NCBI RefSeq assembly: GCF_014251995.1 | Contig: NZ_CP059205.1 | Coordinates: forward strand, 372,001 to 436,000 | DNA: 64,000 bases | From: Blattabacterium cuenoti | Lineage (GTDB): Bacteria; Bacteroidota; Bacteroidia; Flavobacteriales; Blattabacteriaceae | Direction of reading: 5' to 3' | Shown: piece by piece, positions 58,285 to 64,000 of the stretch | How positions within the stretch are numbered: the first letter of the stretch is position 1 | Layout: the number at the start of each line of letters is the position of its first letter | Made by a program: the position numbers and the translations under genes | The notes under the pieces: generated by a model | The model's input: the letters and a program-made list of their open reading frames with translations, nothing else | What the model was told of the DNA's origin: nothing | Database searches by the model: none

Positions 58285-59184
58285 TTACTTATTACTTACA
58301 TGAAATTTTATCTTTTCCAATAAATTTAACATTTTCTTTTTTAAAAAAATACTTCCAGTCAATAATGGCAGTCTCAAATATGGATTGCACATTTTTTTTA
58401 TACTTAAAAAAGTTTTAATTCCAGTTGGATTTCCTTCTTCATAAATGAGATCTATTATTCTAATAATTTCATAAAAAATAGAAAAAGATTTTTGAACTTG
58501 ATTATTTCTAGCTAAATTAACCATTTTAGAAATTTTATCTGGTAATCCTTGAGCAATTACAGAAATTACACCTTCACCACCCCCCAATATAATTGGTAAA
58601 GAAATAAAATCATCTCCTGATATAACATTAAAATTTTTTGGTTTTTTTTCAATAATCTTATAAGATTGTAAAATATTTCCTGATGCTTCTTTTATTCCTA
58701 TTATATTACTGAAATTATTAGCTAATCGCAAAACAGTATCTGGGAGAATATTGACTCCTGTTCTTTTAGGTACATTATATATAACAATTTTTGCTTCAGT
58801 ACAATTAACAATAGATTCAAAATGTTTATATAAACCTTCTTGAGAAGGCTTATTATAATAAGGAGTAACTGAAAGAATAGAATGAAAACTAGACAAATTT
58901 TTTATTTTATTTATTTGACCAATAATCTCTTTAGTATTATTTCCTCCTACTCCTAATATTATGGGAACTTTTTTATAATTTGCGTTTTGAATACATTCCA
59001 CAACGTCTCTTTTTTCTTCTACCTTTAATGTAGCTGTTTCAGCCGTGGTTCCCAATGCTACTAAATAATCAACATCATTATCTAAAACATACTTTATAAG
59101 CTTTTCAAGACTATTAAAATCAATTTTTTCATCCTTTTTAAAAGGAGTAACTAACGCTACACCTGTTCCATATAATTTTTTCAT
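58285..59184 (-). CDS. dapA: 4-Hydroxy-tetrahydrodipicolinate synthase
   Basis: First committed step of lysine and diaminopimelate synthesis, from pyruvate and aspartate semialdehyde. GTTAETATLKVEEK, SVTPYYNKPSQEG, the tyrosine in IYNVPKRTGVN, and the Schiff-base lysine in IIGIKEASGN near residue 165 are all intact. The 299-residue length is normal. It links amino-acid provisioning with peptidoglycan precursors for PBP1A. Confidence 0.96.
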   Translation of the reverse strand: MKKLYGTGVALVTPFKKDEKIDFNSLEKLIKYVLDNDVDYLVALGTTAETATLKVEEKRDVVECIQNANYKKVPIILGVGGNNTKEIIGQINKIKNLSSFHSILSVTPYYNKPSQEGLYKHFESIVNCTEAKIVIYNVPKRTGVNILPDTVLRLANNFSNIIGIKEASGNILQSYKIIEKKPKNFNVISGDDFISLPIILGGGEGVISVIAQGLPDKISKMVNLARNNQVQKSFSIFYEIIRIIDLIYEEGNPTGIKTFLSIKKMCNPYLRLPLLTGSIFLKKKMLNLLEKIKFHVSNK

Positions 59185-59303
59185 ACAAAGATTAGTTTGA
59201 TATTTTGATATTCAAAAAATACCGTTAATTATTTAATCATAACTAAATATATTATCATTCAATTGTTTTTCAAAAAACAGATGTAAGCGAAAGCGTATTA
59301 ATA

Positions 59304-59579
59304 TTAATAATCTTTTTTAGTAGTCCTAGGTCTAGCTGCAGATACAATAATATTTCTTCCCATTAATTCAGTTCCATTTAATTTTTCTATAGCTTGTTTT
59401 GCATGATCTTCATTAGACATCTCAATAAATCCAAAACCTTTACTCCTTTTATTCGATGTAGATTCATCAAAAATAATTTTTGCATGAGTCACTTCTCCTA
59501 CAGACTCAAAATATTTTTTCAATTCTTGTTCTGTCATATCATATGATAAGTTTCCCACGTATAATTTCGTATTGTCCAT
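59304..59579 (-). CDS. RNA-recognition-motif (RRM) RNA-binding protein
   Basis: A single-RRM protein of 91 residues like the cold-induced RNA-binding proteins of cyanobacteria and Bacteroidota. RNP2 is KLYVGNLSY at the N-terminus and RNP1 is RSKGFGFIEM in the middle, followed by a basic Arg/Thr tail (SAARPRTTKKDY). The ATG ending at 59579 gives MDNTKLYVGN; the frame can be read up to 59648, but without family support. Its RNA targets are unknown. Confidence 0.93.
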   Translation of the reverse strand: MDNTKLYVGNLSYDMTEQELKKYFESVGEVTHAKIIFDESTSNKRSKGFGFIEMSNEDHAKQAIEKLNGTELMGRNIIVSAARPRTTKKDY

Positions 59580-59719
59580 ATTAAAAATAAATTGTTTTAA
59601 AAGCAAATTTAGAGAAATATTTTTTCTAAAAAAGTATTTATTTACCAAAATAGAAATTTTCCATTTTTTATGTTAAATTAAAAATTTTTTGTGAATTAGT
59701 TTTTTAAGAATCCTTGATA

Positions 59720-60892
59720 ATGAATAATTATTCTATTATATCATCATTATTGGATAATGATTTTTATAAATTTACCATGCAAAATGCTGTTATTAAACTA
59801 TTTCCATCAGCAATAGCTAAATATGAATTTATTAATAGAGGAAACCATTCTTTCCCAAATAATTTTGCAGAAATATTAAAAGAAATATTGAATCAAATGG
59901 CCCTATTAAAACTTTCTAATAAAGAAAAAGTTTTTCTAGAAAAAAATTGTCCTTATTTAGATTCTTCTTATATAGACTTTCTTGATAAATATCAATATAA
60001 TCCAAATGAGGTAAATATATATCAAAAAGGTAGAAATATAAAAATGAACATAGAAGGATTATGGAGTAGAACCATACTGTGGGAAGTTCCTTTAATGGCT
60101 ATTATTTCTGAATTATATTATAAATTGACAGATAAAAAACGAATTTCCGATAAGAAAATAATATTTTTAATCAAAAGAAAACTAAAAAAATACAAAAAAT
60201 TAAATGCCAAAATTGGGGAATTTGGAACAAGAAGAAGGTATTCATATCAAGTTCATAAATTAGTGTTCAAAGTTTTAATGGAAGAAGGTTATCCATTTTT
60301 TTTGGGAAGCAGTAATGTTCATTTATCTCAAATATTTTCTATTAAACCAATAGGAACTCAGGGGCACGAATGGGTTATGTTTCACGCAGCAAAATACGGA
60401 TTTAAAACGGCAGATCGAATTGCTATGGAAAACTGGTTAAACGTTTACAATGGTAATTTAGGAATAGCTTTATCTGATACATATACATCCTCAATTTTCT
60501 TTAAAAACTTTAACAAGAAACTTTCTAATGCTTTTAAAGGAATTAGACATGATAGTGGTGATCCTATTTTTTTTACCAAAAAAGCAATAGAACATTACAA
60601 GAAGTTTAAAATAAATCCTATTCAAAAAAAAATTATATTTTCTGATAATCTTACTCCAGATAAAGTGGCTCGCATTTCTTCTTTTTGTAAAAATAAAATT
60701 ACTCCTTTTTTTGGAATAGGCACTAACTTCACTAATGATGTAGGCGTTCATTCTATGAATATTGTGATAAAAATGATTAAAGCTATCCCAAAAAAAGAAT
60801 GGATTTCAGTTGTAAAATTATCTAACGTTAAAGAAAAATCAACTGGAAAAAAAAACATGATTTTTCTAGCAAAGAAAGACCTTCATTTATGA
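59720..60892 (+). CDS. pncB: Nicotinate phosphoribosyltransferase
   Basis: Makes nicotinate mononucleotide from nicotinate for NAD, a salvage step. Family motifs are DNDFYKFTMQ at the start, GEFGTRRRYSYQVH near residue 170, GTQGHEWVMFHAA carrying the phosphorylated-histidine region, GIRHDSGDPIFF and IFSDNLTPDK. The ATG at 59720 is used; a TTG at 59714 would add two residues. Retaining salvage suggests nicotinate comes from the host. Confidence 0.93.
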   Translation: MNNYSIISSLLDNDFYKFTMQNAVIKLFPSAIAKYEFINRGNHSFPNNFAEILKEILNQMALLKLSNKEKVFLEKNCPYLDSSYIDFLDKYQYNPNEVNIYQKGRNIKMNIEGLWSRTILWEVPLMAIISELYYKLTDKKRISDKKIIFLIKRKLKKYKKLNAKIGEFGTRRRYSYQVHKLVFKVLMEEGYPFFLGSSNVHLSQIFSIKPIGTQGHEWVMFHAAKYGFKTADRIAMENWLNVYNGNLGIALSDTYTSSIFFKNFNKKLSNAFKGIRHDSGDPIFFTKKAIEHYKKFKINPIQKKIIFSDNLTPDKVARISSFCKNKITPFFGIGTNFTNDVGVHSMNIVIKMIKAIPKKEWISVVKLSNVKEKSTGKKNMIFLAKKDLHL

Positions 60893-60961
60893 CATTATGT
60901 CATTATTATTTTTACCTTTATTTTTTACACATTACATTATATTCCAAAATATTATATAATT

Positions 60962-62293
60962 ATGGATAAGAATAAAAATAAAAAAAGATTAAATAAAAGC
61001 TTTTTTATTGAAAATTATGGTTGTAAAATGAATGTATCAGATAGTGAAATAGTAACTTCTATTTTACTAAAAAATGGCTTTTTATTATCCGAGAATTTAG
61101 AAAAAGCAAATATAATATTATTTAATTCTTGTTCTGTTAGAGAAAAAGCAGAATTAACCTTAAGAAACAGGTTGGATGAATTACAATCTCTTAAAAAGAA
61201 AAAGAATCTTCTACTTGGAGTTATAGGATGTCTATCAAAAAAAAATAGAGATTTTTTTTTAGAAGAAAAAAAAATAGATTTTTTTGTAGATCCTAGTTCT
61301 TATAATGAATTAACTAATTACATTCATTATTCCACAATTGGAAAAAAATATTCTCATTCTACTCAAAGAAAAGGAAAAGAATCTTACACAAATATAAGTC
61401 CATTTCGGATAAAAAAAAGAGTAACAACCTTTTTAAGCATTACTAGAGGATGTAATAATATGTGTACTTTTTGTATCGTTCCATTTACGAGAGGAAGAGA
61501 AATAAGCAGTGATCCTAATTATATAATTCAAGAATGCGAAAAATTATATAAAAATGGATGTAAGGAAATTACCCTTTTAGGACAAAATGTTGATTCTTAT
61601 CAATGGAATGATATTAATTTTTCTGATCTTTTAAATATTTTAGCTAAAAAAATTCCTATGATGAGAATAAGATTTTCTACATCTAATCCTCATGATATGT
61701 CAGACGACGTTCTGACAGCAATTTCCAAAAATCCAAATATTTGTAAACATATACATTTACCTGTTCAATCAGGAAGCAACAAAATACTAAAATTGATGAA
61801 TAGAAAATATACGCGTGAAAAATATATTTCTCTAATAAAAAGGATAAGAAAAATAATTCCAGAATGTTCCATTTCACATGATATCATAACTGGATTTTGT
61901 AACGAAAATGAAAATGATCATAAAGAAACCATCAATTTAATGAACCAAATTAAATATAATTATGGCTATATGTTTTCTTATTCACCTAGACCTGGTACTT
62001 ATGCATATAGAAAATTACAAGATAATGTTCCACAAGAAGTGAAAAAAACAAGATTGAAAGAAATTATTGATTTACAAAGAAAACATTCGTTGCTCAGAAT
62101 GAAAGAATATTTAGGAAAAATACAAGAAATTTTAATAGAAGGTGAATCTAAAAAAAACAATCAATATTGGTATGGAAGAAATACTCAAAATTTAGTTGCA
62201 GTTTTTCCTAAAGGTTTCTATAAAATAGGAGATATTGCACATATAAAAATTATAGAAACTACTTCAGCTACTTTAATTGGAAAAACTATATAA
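60962..62293 (+). CDS. miaB: tRNA-2-methylthio-N6-dimethylallyladenosine synthase
   Basis: A radical-SAM enzyme that methylthiolates i6A37 of tRNAs. The N-terminal domain supplies a second [4Fe-4S] cluster (ENYGCKMN, NSCSVREK, GC). The radical-SAM motif RGCNNMCTFCIVPFTRGRE is near residues 165-183, and the C-terminal TRAM domain is present. The 443-residue length is standard. It implies a functional MiaA. The sigma-54 activator starts 19 nt after its stop. Confidence 0.95.
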   Translation: MDKNKNKKRLNKSFFIENYGCKMNVSDSEIVTSILLKNGFLLSENLEKANIILFNSCSVREKAELTLRNRLDELQSLKKKKNLLLGVIGCLSKKNRDFFLEEKKIDFFVDPSSYNELTNYIHYSTIGKKYSHSTQRKGKESYTNISPFRIKKRVTTFLSITRGCNNMCTFCIVPFTRGREISSDPNYIIQECEKLYKNGCKEITLLGQNVDSYQWNDINFSDLLNILAKKIPMMRIRFSTSNPHDMSDDVLTAISKNPNICKHIHLPVQSGSNKILKLMNRKYTREKYISLIKRIRKIIPECSISHDIITGFCNENENDHKETINLMNQIKYNYGYMFSYSPRPGTYAYRKLQDNVPQEVKKTRLKEIIDLQRKHSLLRMKEYLGKIQEILIEGESKKNNQYWYGRNTQNLVAVFPKGFYKIGDIAHIKIIETTSATLIGKTI

Positions 62294-62312
62294 AAATTGA
62301 TATGTAAATAAC

Positions 62313-63557
62313 ATGGAATTTATCCAAAAAATAAAACAAAAATTTGGAATTGTTGGATCTGATTATGCCCTACATAGATCCTTAGAAAGAGCTATGCAAG
62401 TAGCTCCTACAGACATATCTGTATTAGTACTTGGAGAAAGTGGAGTAGGAAAAGAATTCATTCCAAAAATTATTCATCAATTATCTTCTAGAAAACATCA
62501 TTCTTATATTGCTGTAAATTGTGGGGCTATTCCTGAAGGAACTATTGACAGTGAACTTTTTGGGCATGAAAAAGGATCTTTCACGGGAGCTACAAGTATG
62601 AGAAAAGGTTATTTTGAAGGAGCCAATGGTGGAACTATATTTTTAGATGAAATAGGAGAACTACCTTTAAGTACACAAGTACGTCTCCTCAGGATATTGG
62701 AATCAGGAGAATTTATAAAAGTAGGATCTTCAAAAATTCAAAAAACTAATATACGAATTGTTTCTGCTACTAATTTGAATATGATAGAGTCTATACAAAA
62801 AGGTAAATTTAGAGAAGATTTATACTATAGACTTAACACAGTTCAGATTAATGTTCCTCCTTTACGATTTCGTAAAAATGATATCAAATTTTTATTCAAA
62901 AAATTTGCTAATGATTTCGCTGAAAAATATCATATGCCATCAGTGATCTTAACGGAAGAATCTTTAAAATATTTAGAAGATTACCCTTGGCCAGGAAATA
63001 TAAGACAATTAAAAAATCTTGTAGAACAAATTTCTGTAGTAGAAAAAAAACGTGAGATTTCTGTAGAAAAATTAAAAGAATACATTCCAGAAAATATTCC
63101 TTCAATATCACTTTCTAAAACATTTTTCCAAGATCTACCTAGGGAAAGAGATTTCCTTTACAAAATTCTTTTTGATATGAAAAAAAATTTAAACAATTTA
63201 AAAAACATAACATTTAAAATGATTAAAAATCATACTGATACAAGATTTATTAAAGAAAATCAACAACTTATGGAAAAAGTTTTCGGAAAAACAATTTATG
63301 ATAGAGATAATTCTATTTTTCAATTAAAGGATTCATCTAGATATAATAAAGATTCAAATCAACTTTATTATGAAGAAGTAGAAGAAGACCAATCTAAATC
63401 ATCGGATAAATTATCTTCTTTTTCTTTACAAACAAAAGAAATAGAATTTATTCAAAAAACTTTAAAAAAAAATAATGGGAAAAGAAGAAAAACTGCCAAA
63501 GAATTAGGAATTTCTGAAAGAACTCTTTATAGAAAAATAAAACAGTATGGTTTGTAA
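62313..63557 (+). CDS. Sigma-54-dependent transcriptional activator (AAA+ / Fis HTH), no receiver domain
   Basis: A bacterial enhancer-binding protein. The AAA+ domain begins almost at the N-terminus: Walker A LGESGVGKEF, the sigma-54 contact loop GSFTGA (normally GAFTGA), Walker B GGTIFLDEIGELP, and the arginine-finger region REDLYYRLN. A linker of about 130 residues leads to a Fis-type helix-turn-helix (RRKTAKELGISERTLYRKIK). No response-regulator or sensor domain precedes the AAA+ core. It needs RpoN, not in this window. It is probably co-transcribed with miaB. Confidence 0.92.
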   Translation: MEFIQKIKQKFGIVGSDYALHRSLERAMQVAPTDISVLVLGESGVGKEFIPKIIHQLSSRKHHSYIAVNCGAIPEGTIDSELFGHEKGSFTGATSMRKGYFEGANGGTIFLDEIGELPLSTQVRLLRILESGEFIKVGSSKIQKTNIRIVSATNLNMIESIQKGKFREDLYYRLNTVQINVPPLRFRKNDIKFLFKKFANDFAEKYHMPSVILTEESLKYLEDYPWPGNIRQLKNLVEQISVVEKKREISVEKLKEYIPENIPSISLSKTFFQDLPRERDFLYKILFDMKKNLNNLKNITFKMIKNHTDTRFIKENQQLMEKVFGKTIYDRDNSIFQLKDSSRYNKDSNQLYYEEVEEDQSKSSDKLSSFSLQTKEIEFIQKTLKKNNGKRRKTAKELGISERTLYRKIKQYGL

Positions 63558-64000
63558 TAACAATATTCAATATTTTTTTATTATAAAACTATCCAACATA
63601 AAAAACTACTATACATAAACTATAATATTACATAATATTATAATTAAATGTTACTAAATTCTAAATAAATAACCTGTATTTGAAAAATATTTTTAACAAA
63701 TAACAATAATTTTTTTGAGAAAATTATTGTTTTCATTAATCTAAATCAATCTCAAAAAAATATTATTTCCTCAGTTTTTTTGATAAACTAAAAAAGTTAA
63801 AAATATTGGTATATTATTGTACATATGTTTGGGAATTTTATAAACAAGGAATGCATACGTTAGAACTTTAAGAATAAAAAATATTCAATGAAAATTAAAA
63901 ACATATCCTGTAAAATTATTTCTGAAAATATATTTTTTTAATAAAAAATTGAATACAATATTTAAAGAATTAAATAATCTTAAAGTTTATATTAGATTTA
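63558..64000. other. 443-nt gene-free end of the window
   Basis: No convincing coding sequence, tRNA or repeat family is seen. A 12-bp hairpin lies at 63702-63731, and a tiny 17-codon frame near 63888-63941 has no recognisable product. The window ends before the next gene. Confidence 0.6.
63702..63731 (+). terminator. Hairpin downstream of the sigma-54 activator
   Basis: AACAATAATTTT (63702-63713) and its exact complement (63720-63731) close a 6-nt loop. It lies 145 nt after the stop, so it may end the miaB-activator transcript. TTTTTTGAGA in the loop region can alternatively pair with TCTCAAAAAA at 63750-63759, giving two mutually exclusive folds. Confidence 0.4.

Noticed and set aside
59221-59290. 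Terminator for the RRM gene
   Set aside because: The only stem (TGTTTTT/AAAAACA) has a two-nt loop and no adjacent U-run, so it is not supported.
63888-63941. 17-codon frame near the window end
   Set aside because: Too short, with no recognisable signal or family; consistent with chance.
1-64000. tRNA, rRNA, CRISPR, insertion sequence or prophage
   Set aside because: Each sizeable gap was read for tRNA-like G+C-rich cloverleaf arms, direct-repeat arrays and transposase motifs; none was found. A tRNA scan would settle the tRNA point.
1-64000. Sulcia or another more reduced Bacteroidota symbiont as the source
   Set aside because: Retention of PBP1A, Psd/CdsA, NhaD, ferritin, cysJ and a sigma-54 activator fits Blattabacterium better than the smaller symbionts.

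Overview
The window is very AT-rich with short intergenic gaps. Gene order and protein sequences point to a reduced-genome member of the Flavobacteriales (Bacteroidota). The best fit is Blattabacterium, the obligate cockroach endosymbiont. That name rests on recognising the gene set (a long S10-spc-alpha block, menaquinone and cysteine genes, NhaD, one PBP1A, ferritin, a Bacteroidota-type omega subunit), not on a database search. Sulcia-type symbionts seem too reduced to carry this set. I see no tRNA or rRNA genes, insertion sequences, phage genes or CRISPR. The one RNA gene I can support is the SRP RNA.

Layout. 1-7162: rnr(+), frameshifted coaD(-), then ricT, PBP1A and a serA-like dehydrogenase on +. 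7444-41031: one unbroken minus-strand block, read right to left: rplM-rpsI-rpsB-tsf-gpmI-map, rpsL-rpsG-fusA, the S10-spc-alpha ribosomal genes with secY, infA and rpoA, then rplQ-eno, nhaD, menB-menA-(MBL hydrolase)-menC-menE, an 841-nt gene-free gap, and cysE-cysK-cysJ. 41235-51270: dnaK(+), psd-cdsA-ftsH-rsfS(-), birA(+), yidC-pyrG(-). 51397-59579: SRP RNA and clpX(+), then obgE, adk and lpdA(-), a TalC-type transaldolase(+), and rpoZ-bamD-ftnA-dapA plus an RRM protein(-). 59720-63557: pncB, miaB and a sigma-54 activator(+). The last 443 nt are gene-free.

How the genes work together. Most of the window is translation, secretion and protein quality control: 28 ribosomal proteins, EF-G, EF-Ts, IF-1, SecY, YidC, SRP RNA, DnaK, ClpX, FtsH and MAP. 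The rest is host-independent chemistry: menaquinone for respiration, serine and sulfide to cysteine, the lysine/peptidoglycan precursor step (DapA), phospholipid (CdsA, Psd), wall synthesis (PBP1A), NAD (PncB), CoA (CoaD), CTP (PyrG), iron storage and Na+/H+ exchange.

Most notable observations. (1) coaD is split in an A11 tract, and menE has its first 16-17 codons displaced by an A10 tract. The 5' end of menC abuts an A11 tract with the same symptom, and cdsA opens with 15 consecutive A's. These could be slippage-rescued genes, decaying genes or homopolymer sequencing errors. (2) A perfect 32-bp palindrome lies inside lpdA. (3) rplQ ends in a 42-bp tandem repeat and overlaps eno. (4) BamD has lost its N-terminal TPRs, and rpmD is deleted without a gap. 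(5) An MBL-fold hydrolase sits in the menaquinone cluster and is a candidate for the thioesterase step.
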